Notes: generated by a model from the sequence alone, not told the origin. Counted from the stretch's first letter, positions 18,801 through 28,401 are shown. The stretch is 41,619 bases of DNA from Bacteroidota bacterium (GCA_022709695.1 JAKLII010000011.1:1-41619); one strand, 5' to 3'. Numbers and translations: made by a program.

Positions 18801-21800
18801 GTGGAACATCATCAACGGAACCTCCCCGATGTTCTATGTAAATTATGATGGCAGTGATTATACCCTGATTGATGGTCTGCAATACGATGCGTTTAATGTT
18901 ACCAGCACGCTTCGTATCTCCGGTGATTATCCACAGGGCAATTATATCTTTAGCGGTTCTGTGACGGATGCAAATGGTTGTGCTTCATCACCTTTCAGCA
19001 TCAATCTGCAGCTGAATTCAAGTCCTGTTGTTGCCGACGTTACCCTCATTACCTCAGTTGACCAAACCAACTGGAGTGCTGTGGGTGGCAGCTTTACAGG
19101 CGGCTACACCATGTGTATCGACCCGGTGATCAACTACCATTATCTCGATATCAATACCTTATCAGTAGGTGTTAATACCTTGATGACCAACAACCTGCCG
19201 CAAAACGCCTTTTATCTGAATACCGCTACGGTACCGGGCAATTTCTACAGCTACTGGGCTGCCAAGGGTGTTGTTTCCGGCGCTACCGGATGGCAGGGTG
19301 TGATGTGGAATATTATCAACGGAACTGCCCCGATGTTCTATATCAACTATGACGGAAGTGATTATTCCCTCATTGATGGATTACAGTATCAGATGGGTGG
19401 CGGCACACCGGTGCTGCGTATTTCCGGTGATTACCCGCAGGGAAATTATGGATTTACCGGTACAGTTGCTGATATCAACGGATGTGTATCCTCTCCGTTC
19501 AGCATTACCCTGCAGATGAACTCCAGCCCTGTGGTTACGGATGTTACCATGCAGGAGTCAGAAGATCTTTTAAACTGGAACCCTGTAAACGGCACATTTG
19601 CAGGTGGATATACCCTATGTCTGGATGCAATGGCACAATACCATTACCTTGATATCAACACTTTGTCAGTAGGTGTTAACGGACTTCTTCAGAATTCATT
19701 CTCCCAGAATGCATTTTATCTGGATCCAACATCTGTACCCGGAAACTTCTACAGCTACTGGGCTGCCAAGGGTGTTGTAAGCGGTGCTACCGGCTGGCAG
19801 GGAGTTATGTGGAATATCATCGACGGCACAGCCCCGATGTTCTACATCAACTACGATGGCAGTGACTATACCCTCATCGATGGTTTGCAATATCAATTCG
19901 GAGCACTTGTTTCTACCCTCAGGGTGTCAGGCGACTATCCGGTTGGAACCTATACCTTCAAGGGAACGGTAACCGATGCCAACGGTTGTGCTTCAAGTCC
20001 CTTCGCTATCGATATTACATTTAATCATAAGCCTCTGGTCAGTTTCGGATTCAATGGTGTGGAAGCCGGCCATAATGCAACCTTCCAGTATTGCTATGAT
20101 ACACCTGTAGGCGTTACCCTGTATAATATATATGATGGTGTAGCTCCTTTCAGTGTAACGTATGAAGTGAATGGCGTTAACTCAACGGTTACAGGGCTTA
20201 ATATTGGCAGTGTAGTATTCCCGTCGCAGATTCTTGCTCCCAACACCTACAGTATTGTTGTTACCAATATTACAGATGCTAACGGATGCAGCGCTGGCCC
20301 AGCTTTCCTTGCCCTCTGCCAGGCAACTGTGATTATCCACGATGAGCCGATGATCAGCTTTGGTTTCAATGGTGTGGAAGCAGGTCATAATGCCACTTTC
20401 GAATACTGCTATGATCAGCCGGTTGGTGTTACCCTGTATGCACAATACGGTGGAACCGCTCCTTACAGCGTTACCTATACGGTGAATGGTGGAACGCCGG
20501 TAACCGTAACCGGACTGAATGTGGGAGATCCCATTATCGCACCGCAGACTTATACTGCCGGCATGTATAGTGTTGTTGTTACCAATATTACCGATGTATA
20601 TGGTTGCGTTGCAAGCCCTGCATTCCTTGCTCTTTGTCAGGCCCTTGTTACCATCAACCCGGAACCTGCTGTTGGATTCTCCTTCAACGGAAATCTTGCA
20701 GGCACCGGTACCATATTCAATTTCTGCTACAGTGACCTCGTAACGGTTAAACTCTCTGATATATGGTCAGGTACAGCACCTTTTGATGTAGCCTGGACCG
20801 TAAATGGCGTTCCTGCATCTGCCACGGGTCTGAATCTGAACGACAACCTCTTCAGTAACTATCTCACTGCAGGTACCTATGTGGTTCAGATCACCAGCAT
20901 TATTGATGCAAAGGGTTGTTCACCTGCCTCTTATGTGCCTTACACGGCTACCGTGAACATCCATAAAATCAATGTAAGCGGTTACTTTAAGTACCACAAC
21001 CTCGCAGAAACTCCGCTCAACAATGTTACCGTAAACCTGAAGCAGGGTACCAGCACCCTCTATACGATGCCTACTGACCAAACCGGCTATTATGAATTCC
21101 AGGGAGTATGCCCGGGTACATACAGTATTGAAGCTACAACCATTAAACCTGTAATTGGTGCTATCAACTCAACCGATGCTATTCAGGTCAATATCTGGGG
21201 TGCTACTCCTGTTCCTATCGAAAAGGTCAGGTACCGTGCAGGTGATGTGAATGCACCGTTCAACTTCCTGGATCCGGGCGACGCCCTTTCTATCCTCAGC
21301 TATTTTGTGAACAACGGTACGCCTGCTTTCAGCCCATCATGGGTATTCTGGCAGGCCAATGACATCACAGCTGTGAATGGAACGGTTCTGACTCCGCTTC
21401 CGGTGCTCAATGTGGGATTTGCCAATATCATTCAGGATTTCTACGGGCTCGTAAACGGTGATTTCAACAGAAGCTTTACTCCGGGCAATGCCAAAAGCAA
21501 CGGACAGATCAATCTGCAGCAGGTATCTTCGCTGAAACTTGAGCAGGCCAGCACCATTGATGTTCCTGTAACCGCCGGAATGAACATGAACCTTACCGCT
21601 ATTTCCATGATCCTTAACTATCCTTCCGATAAAGTTGAGATTGTTGATGTAGCCCTTGGAAACATGGCTGCTCCGGTGCTTTGGAAAGCTGTCAACGGCG
21701 AACTCAGAATCGGCTACGCCAATGTTGCTCCGGTGTGGTTCCAGAATGGAGAAACGGTTCTTACCATTAAAGTGAAAGCTACCGGACTGAAAACCGGTGA

Positions 21801-22206
21801 TGTGATTACCTTCACACTCACGCCCTCCAACCTCAATGAAATTGCCGATGCCACCGCAGAGGTGATACCGGGTGCATTGCTGAACATCTCTGCTATCGAA
21901 GGAACAGTTGGCATTCCTGGAAATACCGGGAATGAGCTTCTGTCCATCAGTGCATGGCCAAACCCGTTCGGCATCTCTTCAAAAATCAACTATACCCTTC
22001 CGGAATACGGTCATGTCGCACTCGAGGTGTTTGACCTCACCGGAAGAAAGGTAATGACCCTGGTGGATCAGATGCAGCAGGCTGGTGTCTTTACGGTATC
22101 CCTCGATGCCGTGAACCTTCCCGCCGGCGTATACAATACCCGCCTTACCCTTGTTACTTCCGAAGGACAGGTTGACAAATCGGTACGCATGATCCGCAAC
22201 AAATAA
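15859..22206 (+). CDS. Giant secreted cohesin-like/SprB-repeat protein with T9SS domain (gene 2)
   Basis: This gene encodes 2115 residues. ATG 15859 is chosen for its signal peptide (MVRRFMLLVWATLFALPFVI, then AQS); the in-frame ATG at 15760 would add 33 residues before it. Order: two cohesin-like domains (about residues 24-165 and 168-310; APVTKLKDV, LKFTYNPAVLTY, LTLDYNPAHLTY). Four SprB repeats follow to about 630 (VSCYGYSDGEITATATGGWG, YSIDNG), then an Ig/PKD-like domain (about 631-720), four 168-residue repeats (721-1391) and three roughly 104-residue repeats (1392-1704). It ends with the same cassette as gene 1, closing with AWPNPF and SVRMIRNK. SprB repeats are named after the gliding adhesin of Flavobacterium johnsoniae, so surface adhesion is the likely role; gliding is not shown. 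It is probably co-transcribed with gene 3, 45 bp downstream. Confidence 0.9.
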   Translation: MVRRFMLLVWATLFALPFVIAQSAPVTKLKDVVVVPSPPTPIAVDLEVTGFTTQVSSATLKFTYNPAVLTYLGVYTPNPVLPGMMLVGNPIPGEITLTYFDPMLTGVNLPASSVLVSLQFTYNGGISNLNWDLSSPTNNEWTDLTLNPMNDVPESSYYLNGIVRDALSASSSSPITYAAQVFSVPGPILFPITVDNLSYCDAISLTLDYNPAHLTYTGITNVHPALAGGTMSSASGGKFYFAWTSSGTPITSVLPNGTKLFDIQFTSLPGTSYLTWDNDPNTDCEYQDVLSQTPYPDVPTPAFYKDGFVSNLASTYTFSHVICKGANDGTITFNATGGSLTYEYSIDNGATWSPSPAFTGLSPMTYPLLVRDASFPLVVLNLGSVTIQEPAVALYVNTFESHRVRCKGEQNGQATINAFGGWGNYTYSIDGITWHTLNIFDALFPGTYTLYAKDYLGCIASGLVQIIEPTIALTASGVESKKVTCYGGSNGEITLTGYDGWGTYNYSKDDVTYQVSNVLTGFIAGTYTVYVKDKGGCVVPVVVTVTQPAAPLAITAVNSKLVSCYGYSDGEITATATGGWGSYQYSIDNGTTWQVSNLFTGLAAGPYTILVKDFEGCIVMSSVTMVVQPDQLEGVLSGTTTVCYGTNATVTVTIAGGTPPYTFVVTDGVTPITVTNHPTTVYTFTQAYTQPTTWTWVSLTDANSCSSTLSGNAVISIFPLPVVSDATLLTSVDQTNWSNVGGTFPAFTMCIDPVIPYHYLDINTLTVGPNGLLTGSFTQNAFYLNTGSVPGNFISYWAAKGVVSGATGWQGVMWNIINGTAPMFYINYTGSDYTLIDGLQWQAFGNPGTLRITGDYPQGSYTFNGTVTDINGCISVPFNIGLQMNSSPVVTDVTLTTSVDQINWSSVGGTFSSGYEMCIDPVIPYHYMDINTFTVGINSLLANSFTQNAFYLNTGTLPGNFYNYWAAKGVVTGATGWQGVMWNIINGTSPMFYVNYDGSDYTLIDGLQYDAFNVTSTLRISGDYPQGNYIFSGSVTDANGCASSPFSINLQLNSSPVVADVTLITSVDQTNWSAVGGSFTGGYTMCIDPVINYHYLDINTLSVGVNTLMTNNLPQNAFYLNTATVPGNFYSYWAAKGVVSGATGWQGVMWNIINGTAPMFYINYDGSDYSLIDGLQYQMGGGTPVLRISGDYPQGNYGFTGTVADINGCVSSPFSITLQMNSSPVVTDVTMQESEDLLNWNPVNGTFAGGYTLCLDAMAQYHYLDINTLSVGVNGLLQNSFSQNAFYLDPTSVPGNFYSYWAAKGVVSGATGWQGVMWNIIDGTAPMFYINYDGSDYTLIDGLQYQFGALVSTLRVSGDYPVGTYTFKGTVTDANGCASSPFAIDITFNHKPLVSFGFNGVEAGHNATFQYCYDTPVGVTLYNIYDGVAPFSVTYEVNGVNSTVTGLNIGSVVFPSQILAPNTYSIVVTNITDANGCSAGPAFLALCQATVIIHDEPMISFGFNGVEAGHNATFEYCYDQPVGVTLYAQYGGTAPYSVTYTVNGGTPVTVTGLNVGDPIIAPQTYTAGMYSVVVTNITDVYGCVASPAFLALCQALVTINPEPAVGFSFNGNLAGTGTIFNFCYSDLVTVKLSDIWSGTAPFDVAWTVNGVPASATGLNLNDNLFSNYLTAGTYVVQITSIIDAKGCSPASYVPYTATVNIHKINVSGYFKYHNLAETPLNNVTVNLKQGTSTLYTMPTDQTGYYEFQGVCPGTYSIEATTIKPVIGAINSTDAIQVNIWGATPVPIEKVRYRAGDVNAPFNFLDPGDALSILSYFVNNGTPAFSPSWVFWQANDITAVNGTVLTPLPVLNVGFANIIQDFYGLVNGDFNRSFTPGNAKSNGQINLQQVSSLKLEQASTIDVPVTAGMNMNLTAISMILNYPSDKVEIVDVALGNMAAPVLWKAVNGELRIGYANVAPVWFQNGETVLTIKVKATGLKTGDVITFTLTPSNLNEIADATAEVIPGALLNISAIEGTVGIPGNTGNELLSISAWPNPFGISSKINYTLPEYGHVALEVFDLTGRKVMTLVDQMQQAGVFTVSLDAVNLPAGVYNTRLTLVTSEGQVDKSVRMIRNK
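16801..17750 (+). repeat. Four SprB repeats in gene 2
   Basis: Each unit of about 78 residues has V.CKG or V.CYG, then DG.IT, GGWG.Y.YSIDN, a W, and AGTY...VKD..GC. They match the SprB repeat family (PF13573) of Bacteroidetes surface proteins. The first unit is the most divergent. Confidence 0.85.
18019..20031 (+). repeat. Four 168-residue repeats of unassigned family in gene 2
   Basis: Units start at 18019, 18520, 19024 and 19528 (501 then 504 bp). Shared core: PVVTDVTL, a W near residue 16, MCIDPVI.YHY.DINT, QNAFYLNT, YWAAKGVVSGATGWQGVMWN, INYDGSDYTLIDGLQY, LRISGDYPQG and TDINGC. Two more copies are in gene 3 (25453-26454). The aromatic-rich centre is the most conserved part. I do not recognise the family. 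Confidence 0.85.
20032..20970 (+). repeat. Three roughly 102-106-residue repeats in gene 2
   Basis: Units start at about 20032, 20347 and 20665. Shared pattern: SFGFNGVEAGHNATF or FSFNGNLAGTGTIF, a YCYD or FCYS site, a central W or Y, TVNG, TGLN and a closing NGC or KGC. The same family occurs five times in gene 3 and looks like an Ig-like fold. Confidence 0.8.
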
Positions 22207-22251
22207 TCCACCTAACCAATACCTAACCAGCAATTACCAAACTCTATGTAT

Positions 22252-25200
22252 ATGAAAAAGCAATTTTTGTTGATGTTTGCACTGCTCCTGGCAGTGACAC
22301 AAATGATGGCTGTCGGTGTCATCACAGTGGGCAGCTCAGGTGCCACCTACACCGATCTCCAGACTGCTGTTACCAATGCAGCTACCGGCGATGAAATTCA
22401 CATCATCACTCCGGGGGTGTATCCGGGCGTTGTGCTGAATTCTGCCAAGAACCTCACCGTGAAAAACATGGCTTCGGGTACGGTTGAAATCCAGGGTGCT
22501 TCACCTGCACTCACCGTTTCTGCCGGATTTATCAGCTTCAGCGGTGTAAGTTTTTATACCGCCACAAACGACCCTACTATTCTGATCACCGGTGGTAAAC
22601 TCGAACTGCGTTACTGCGTGGTGAGCGAATCTGCCGGGTTCAACCAGGCAGGCGTATATCTCTCTGGTGGTGAACTTGATGCAGGTACTCTTACCACCCC
22701 GGGCCATAACAGCTTCGGAGTAAATGGTGCAGGCAAGGCTGTTGTAAACAACGGAGGTATTGCCAATGCCATCAGGAACTATTGGGGCAGTGACTTCTAT
22801 ATGCAGATTGCACCCACAATTCAGGGCAATGTAGCCTGGGATCCATGGTGTAATTCCACCTTCACCAACTGCAACCTCTCTGTATATGGTGGCCCGATTA
22901 CCACCATCCCCAAGATTGTAATTCCCTGCGGAACTGCAACTACAGTGGATGTCCCTGTGTACGCTGACCAGTTTGCCAATATCGACGCTATCTCCCTTAC
23001 TATTGATTACTGGCCGGGTACCATCCAGTTCACAGGTTATACTGCTGATGTGGCCTTCCCGGGCATGACCGTCATTGCCAACAATACTACCGGAAAAGCT
23101 ATCATTGGATGGTTTGGATCCATGGTGGCATCGTTCCCCAACAATGTACCTATGGTGGTGCTCCACTTTAACTACAGTGGCGGTTCGAGCTACCTGAATT
23201 TTAATGACGCCAACATTGTGGATTGTGAATACCAGAATGCCCTTATCCAGTATCCTTATGCCGACGAAGTGTATAACGACGGTTGGGTTACCGATCTCGG
23301 AGGAATGGTGTTAGGCAGTACCAATGTGATCTGTTACGGAACGCAATCCGGAACCATCTCAATTACAGGTGCAAGCTGTGGATCTGGTCTGTATGAATAC
23401 AGCATCGATGGCGGTGCAACCTGGCAGTCCACCAACACCTACAATGTGTATGCAGGTACCTATAACGTATGGATTCGCGATGCAAACTTCCCCACTGTGA
23501 AGATTCAGCTGAATCCTGCACTGGTAATTCAACAACCGGCTGCTCCTTTTTCACTTACCGCATACTGGACCAAAAGGGTTCGCTGCAAGGGTGAATCCAA
23601 CGGCGAAGCCACTGCTTTTCCGGTTGGCGGATGGGGTGGATACTCCTACCTGTGGAGCGATCCTATGGCACAAACCACAGCCAAAGCTGTTGGCCTTGCT
23701 GCCGGTTGGTACACCGTTACGGTAACGGATGCCGGCGGATGTTCCATTACGCTTCCGGTGAATGTGATTGAACCACTACAACCTTTCCAGGCCTCGGTTA
23801 CTCCGATTCCAGTTTCTTGTAAAGGAAGTGCTACTGGTGGCTTTACGGTGAATGCAGCCAACGGATGGGGATACTATATGTACTCCATCGATATGATCAA
23901 TTATTGGAGTTATCTTACCAGCAACACCGTAACAGGTTTACCCGCTGGTAATTATACGATACACATTTTTGATGATGAGCGTTGCGAACTGTTCCTCCCC
24001 CTCACCATTCCTGAACCTGCAGTGGCTCTTACCGCCAATGCAGTGGTTACGCAGAATGTAAGTTGCTATGGCTTTGCGGATGGTGTTATCACAGCTTCGG
24101 CAAATGGCGGATGGAGCGGATATCAGTTCAGTATCGATAATGGTGCAACCTGGCAACCCAGCCCTGTTTTCAGTGGACTTATTGCAGGAACCTATACCGT
24201 TATGGTGAAAGACCTCTATAACTGTATCATCACCCTGTCACCCCTTACCGTTACCCAACCTCCGTATTTCGGAACTACTATTTCTGGCAACAACACCATT
24301 TGTTACGGGTTCTCAACCCCGCTCACCTTCAGTTCAACGGGTGGTGTTGCTCCCTACACCCTGGTATACACTGATGGTGCAACTAATTATACAGTGGGTT
24401 CCATTGCCGCGTTCCCGGTAGTTATCAATGTTTCACCCGGCACTACCACTACCTATGCACTGGTCTCTGTAACCGATGCCAATGGATGTCCGAGCCTCGT
24501 GAGCGGCAGTGCCCTGATCAACGTTAACCCTCTTCCGCAGTTGGGTTTCTCCTTTAACGGCAACCTCGCTGGCACCGGTACTGTTTTCGATTACTGCTAC
24601 AATGAAACGGTAACCGTAAATCTGTCCAATATATGGGTGGGTACCGCTCCTTTCAATATTGCATGGACTGTTAACGGAACTCCGAACAGTGCAACAGGTG
24701 TAAACCTGAATGATATTCTTTTCAGCTCAACCCTTGCACCGGGAAGCTATGTGGTGCAAATTACCTCCATTGTGGATGCCAACGGATGTTCCCCGGTATC
24801 CTATGTCCCCTATACGGCAACAGCAGTAGTTCATCCTGAACCTGCAGTTGGATTCTCAATCAACGGCGTTCTGGCAGGTACCGGTTCAATCTATAACTTC
24901 TGCTACAATGAAACGGTTACCGCAACCCTTTCAAACAACTGGGTTGGCACAGCTCCCTACACCATTGCCTGGACTGTAAATGGTACACCGGCAAGTGCAA
25001 CCGGCGTAAATGTAAATGACATCCTATTCAGCAACATTCTTGCTCCTGGGCAGTATGTGGTACAGGTAACCAGCATCATCGATGCCAACGGTTGTTCACC
25101 TGCTTCGTATGCACCTTATACTCTTACTGTAAATGTGCATCCGGAACCTGCAATTGGATTTTCAATCAACGGCGTTCTGGCAGGTACCGGTTCAGTCTAT

Positions 25201-28200
25201 AACTTCTGCTACAATGAAACGGTAACGGCAACCCTCTCAAACAACTGGGTTGGCACTGCTCCATTCAATATCGCATGGACTGTAAATGGTGTTCCGGCAA
25301 GTGCAACCGGTGTCAATGTTTCTGACATCCTTTTCAGCAGTATTATGGCTCCCGGGCAGTATGTGGTACAGGTAACCAGTATCATAGATGCCAATGGTTG
25401 CTCACCTGCATCCTACGCACCGTATACCCTTACTGTAAATGTACATCCGAAACCTGCTGTTACCGATGTGCAGTTAAGTACCTCTGTGGATCTGATAAAC
25501 TGGAGCTCGGTTGGCGGTTCTTTCAGCACCAATTATGTAATGTGTATCGACCCTGTGATTCCTTTCCATTATATGGATATCAATACCTTTACCATGGGTG
25601 CAAATCCGCTGATGCAGAACAACCTGAATCCTTTCTACCTGAACACTTCATCACTTCCAACAGGATTCTATGCTTACTGGGCCGCCAAGGGCGTTGTTTA
25701 TGGAGCTACCGGTTGGCAGGGCATCATGTGGGATATCATCAACGGTAATGCCCCGATGCTCTACATTAATTATAATGGTAGCGATTATACGCTGATCGAT
25801 GGATTGCAGTATCTTGCCGGATCTGGCATGAATGCACTTCGCATCTCCGGGGATTATCCTCAGGGTCTTTATACCTTTACAGGTAGTGTGACCGACATCA
25901 ATGGTTGTGTTTCTGATCCATTCAGTATCAGCATTCAGCTGAATTCCAGTCCTGTGGTTACCGATGTTACGCTTCAGGCTTCAGAAGACCTTCTTTCATG
26001 GAATCCGGTTGCAGGAACCTTCACATATGGATATGAGTTGTGCCTCGACAAGATGGCACCTTATCATTATCTTGACATCAATACCTTAAATGTAGGTGTC
26101 AATTCGTTGCTCACCACTGGTTTTACCCAGAATGCCTTCTATCTGAATACAGGATCTGTTCCTGGTAATTTCTACGCATACTGGGCTGCCAAGGGTGTGG
26201 TTTCAGGTGCAACCGGCTGGCAGGGTGTAATGTGGAACATCATTAACGGTGTTGCTCCAATGTATTATATCAACTATGACGGCGTTGATTATACCCTTGT
26301 GGATGGACTTCAGTATCAGATCGGTTCCGGTGTAAACCCGCTGCGTATTTCCGGCGATTATCCTGCTGGCAATTACATCTTTACAGGTACTGTTGCTGAT
26401 GTGAACGGATGCGTATCCTCACCATTCTCTATCCAGATGGCACTAAAAGAAAAGCCAATGATCAGTTTTGGATTTAACAATGTTGAAGCCGGGCATAACG
26501 CCAGTTTCGAATATTGTTATGACCAACCTGTTGAGGTTAAGCTTTTTGCCCAATATGCTGGTGTAGCCCCTTATTCAGTAACCTATACCATCAATGGTGG
26601 CACACCGGTTACCGTTACCGGTCTGTATGTGAATGATGTTATTGTGCCTTCTCAGATCTATCCTGCCGGTACCTATAATATCGTTGTTACCAATATTACC
26701 AGTGCCAATGGCTGTAATGCAAGCCCTGCCTTCCTCGCGCTGTGCCAGGCTACTGTAACCATCAATCCTGAACCCGCAGTGGGCTTCTCCTTCAATGGTG
26801 TACTCGCTGCTACCGGAACCATCTTCGATTATTGCTACACTACTCCGGTAACGGTTACCTTAAGCCATATCTGGGCAGGGTATGCTCCGTTCACCGTTAC
26901 CTATACAGTTGACAACGGAAGCGGTCCTGTAACCAGCACCGTTACCGGTCTTAACCTGGGTGGAACCCTTTTCTCAGGATTGCTTGCCCCCGGTACCTAT
27001 CAGATCAATGTGACTGGTATTGTGGATGCCAAAGGTTGCTCACCAGCCAACTATCAGCCATATACAGCTACAGTTAATATCTACAAAGTTGATCTCGATG
27101 GCTATTACACCTATCATAATACAGCCAACACCCCGCTCAATAACATTACGGTGAATATCAGCGGTCCGGCCGGTAATTATACAGCCATAACAGATGCAAC
27201 TGGCTATTACAAGTTCCAGGGAATTTGCCCGGGTACCTACGAAGTGATCTCAACCACCATCAAACCTGTGGGTAGCATCAACTCAACAGATGCTGTTCAG
27301 GTGAATTCCTGGGGAGTGAATTATGCCACCAATCCGATTGAAAAAGTACGTTTCAAGGCTGGTGACGTCGCTCTGAATTATGGATTTATGGATATGGGTG
27401 ATGCGATCTCTATTCTGATCTATTTTACCAATGGCGGCTCTCCGGCCTTCAGCCCGAACTGGGTATTCTGGCCAACCAACGATATCACCCAAAGCAATCC
27501 TACAACCCTTACTGCCAATCCTTATATCACCGTTGGCAATATCAACCTTGCTCAGGATTTCTACGGAATGGTATCAGCCGATTTCAACCGCAGCTTCACC
27601 CCTGGTAATGCCAAACTGGGTAACACCATGAATCTGAACCATCAGGGATCAGTCCTGGTTGAAAAATCACAGGAGCTGCTGATTCCGGTAACCGTGGAAA
27701 GTGCCATGAATATAACCGCTGCCTCGCTCATCCTGAACTATCCTGCAGATAAGCTGGAAATTCTGGGAGTTGAAATGCAGGGAACCAATGCACCGGTGAT
27801 GTTTACCGCTCTGAACGGAACCCTCAGAATTGGTTATGCCGATCTGAACGCACTTCACCTCAATGCCGGCGATGTCCTCCTTACCCTCAGGGTCCGCACT
27901 ACCCAGAATCTGGTGGATGGTGATATTCTTAGAATTACTATGACATCCGACCCGCTTAATGAGCTTGCTGATGCTTCGTTTGAACCAGTTCCCGGCGCCG
28001 TTATCAACATCCCGGTCCTGGAGTACACAACCGGCATCAATAACACACCTTCCGAAGGAACCATCACCCTCAGCAACAGACCCAATCCGTTCAACGGAAC
28101 CACTACCCTTAATTATCTGATTCCTGCTGCCGGAAACGTTGAAATTACACTGTTCGATCTTTACGGACGTATCATATCAACGGTTGAAAACAGCTGGATG

Positions 28201-28329
28201 AGCGCCGGACAACACCAGACCATGCTCGATATCAGTCACCTGAACAGCGGTGTATATATGGTGGCTCTGAGATTCTCTGATGGATCTGCGGAGCAGGTTC
28301 GTTCCCTGCGGATCATAAACCAGCACTGA
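22252..28329 (+). CDS. Giant secreted beta-helix/cohesin-like/SprB-repeat protein with T9SS domain (gene 3)
   Basis: This gene encodes 2025 residues. ATG 22252 (MKKQFLLMFALLLAVTQMMA) is preferred over ATG 22246 two codons upstream, which is also possible; TATATGAAAAAG matches the gene 1 start. Order: a right-handed beta-helix-like region (about 20-210; VGSSGATYTDLQTAV, GDEIHIITPGVYPG), one cohesin-like domain (about 215-350; ITTIPKIVIPCG, LTIDYWPGTIQF), four SprB repeats (355-668), a PKD-like domain (669-760), three 102-residue repeats, two 167-residue repeats, two more roughly 105-residue repeats, and the cassette shared with genes 1 and 2. It ends NRPNPF to LRIINQH, the T9SS type A domain. 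It is a paralogue of gene 2 with shuffled blocks: the beta-helix replaces the first cohesin-like domain. No promoter or terminator is visible in the 45-bp gap after gene 2. Confidence 0.9.
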   Translation: MKKQFLLMFALLLAVTQMMAVGVITVGSSGATYTDLQTAVTNAATGDEIHIITPGVYPGVVLNSAKNLTVKNMASGTVEIQGASPALTVSAGFISFSGVSFYTATNDPTILITGGKLELRYCVVSESAGFNQAGVYLSGGELDAGTLTTPGHNSFGVNGAGKAVVNNGGIANAIRNYWGSDFYMQIAPTIQGNVAWDPWCNSTFTNCNLSVYGGPITTIPKIVIPCGTATTVDVPVYADQFANIDAISLTIDYWPGTIQFTGYTADVAFPGMTVIANNTTGKAIIGWFGSMVASFPNNVPMVVLHFNYSGGSSYLNFNDANIVDCEYQNALIQYPYADEVYNDGWVTDLGGMVLGSTNVICYGTQSGTISITGASCGSGLYEYSIDGGATWQSTNTYNVYAGTYNVWIRDANFPTVKIQLNPALVIQQPAAPFSLTAYWTKRVRCKGESNGEATAFPVGGWGGYSYLWSDPMAQTTAKAVGLAAGWYTVTVTDAGGCSITLPVNVIEPLQPFQASVTPIPVSCKGSATGGFTVNAANGWGYYMYSIDMINYWSYLTSNTVTGLPAGNYTIHIFDDERCELFLPLTIPEPAVALTANAVVTQNVSCYGFADGVITASANGGWSGYQFSIDNGATWQPSPVFSGLIAGTYTVMVKDLYNCIITLSPLTVTQPPYFGTTISGNNTICYGFSTPLTFSSTGGVAPYTLVYTDGATNYTVGSIAAFPVVINVSPGTTTTYALVSVTDANGCPSLVSGSALINVNPLPQLGFSFNGNLAGTGTVFDYCYNETVTVNLSNIWVGTAPFNIAWTVNGTPNSATGVNLNDILFSSTLAPGSYVVQITSIVDANGCSPVSYVPYTATAVVHPEPAVGFSINGVLAGTGSIYNFCYNETVTATLSNNWVGTAPYTIAWTVNGTPASATGVNVNDILFSNILAPGQYVVQVTSIIDANGCSPASYAPYTLTVNVHPEPAIGFSINGVLAGTGSVYNFCYNETVTATLSNNWVGTAPFNIAWTVNGVPASATGVNVSDILFSSIMAPGQYVVQVTSIIDANGCSPASYAPYTLTVNVHPKPAVTDVQLSTSVDLINWSSVGGSFSTNYVMCIDPVIPFHYMDINTFTMGANPLMQNNLNPFYLNTSSLPTGFYAYWAAKGVVYGATGWQGIMWDIINGNAPMLYINYNGSDYTLIDGLQYLAGSGMNALRISGDYPQGLYTFTGSVTDINGCVSDPFSISIQLNSSPVVTDVTLQASEDLLSWNPVAGTFTYGYELCLDKMAPYHYLDINTLNVGVNSLLTTGFTQNAFYLNTGSVPGNFYAYWAAKGVVSGATGWQGVMWNIINGVAPMYYINYDGVDYTLVDGLQYQIGSGVNPLRISGDYPAGNYIFTGTVADVNGCVSSPFSIQMALKEKPMISFGFNNVEAGHNASFEYCYDQPVEVKLFAQYAGVAPYSVTYTINGGTPVTVTGLYVNDVIVPSQIYPAGTYNIVVTNITSANGCNASPAFLALCQATVTINPEPAVGFSFNGVLAATGTIFDYCYTTPVTVTLSHIWAGYAPFTVTYTVDNGSGPVTSTVTGLNLGGTLFSGLLAPGTYQINVTGIVDAKGCSPANYQPYTATVNIYKVDLDGYYTYHNTANTPLNNITVNISGPAGNYTAITDATGYYKFQGICPGTYEVISTTIKPVGSINSTDAVQVNSWGVNYATNPIEKVRFKAGDVALNYGFMDMGDAISILIYFTNGGSPAFSPNWVFWPTNDITQSNPTTLTANPYITVGNINLAQDFYGMVSADFNRSFTPGNAKLGNTMNLNHQGSVLVEKSQELLIPVTVESAMNITAASLILNYPADKLEILGVEMQGTNAPVMFTALNGTLRIGYADLNALHLNAGDVLLTLRVRTTQNLVDGDILRITMTSDPLNELADASFEPVPGAVINIPVLEYTTGINNTPSEGTITLSNRPNPFNGTTTLNYLIPAAGNVEITLFDLYGRIISTVENSWMSAGQHQTMLDISHLNSGVYMVALRFSDGSAEQVRSLRIINQH
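23311..24255 (+). repeat. Four SprB repeats in gene 3
   Basis: The units parallel those of gene 2: VICYGTQSGTISITG, VRCKGESNGEAT, VSCKGSATGGFTV and VSCYGFADGVITASANGGW. The second and fourth are closest to the family consensus; the third has MINYWSYL where others have DNGATW. Confidence 0.82.
24535..25452 (+). repeat. Three exact 306-bp (102-residue) repeats in gene 3
   Basis: Units start at 24535, 24841 and 25147. The second and third are nearly identical at the base level over long stretches (for example the region encoding GFSINGVLAGTGS and FCYNETVTATLSNNW), so they duplicated recently. Two more distant members follow at 26455-27085. Confidence 0.85.
25453..26454 (+). repeat. Two 166-168-residue repeats of the unassigned family in gene 3
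   Basis: Units start at 25453 and 25951, with YWAAKGVVYGATGWQGIMW and YWAAKGVVSGATGWQGVMW at the centre. In gene 3 these units interrupt the 102-residue repeats, whereas in gene 2 they precede them. Confidence 0.83.
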
Positions 28330-28342
28330 TCATACAGTGAAT

Positions 28343-28379
28343 AAAAGGGGGAGGGGGAATAACCCTCCCCTTTTCTTTT
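28343..28379 (+). terminator. Terminator of the gene 2-3 operon
   Basis: AAAAGGGGGAGGG pairs with CCCTCCCCTTTT (one bulged G), followed by CTTTT, 13 bp after the stop codon. This is a standard intrinsic terminator form. Confidence 0.85.
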
Positions 28380-28401
28380 ATATAGGGTTCATTAACATTT
28401 A

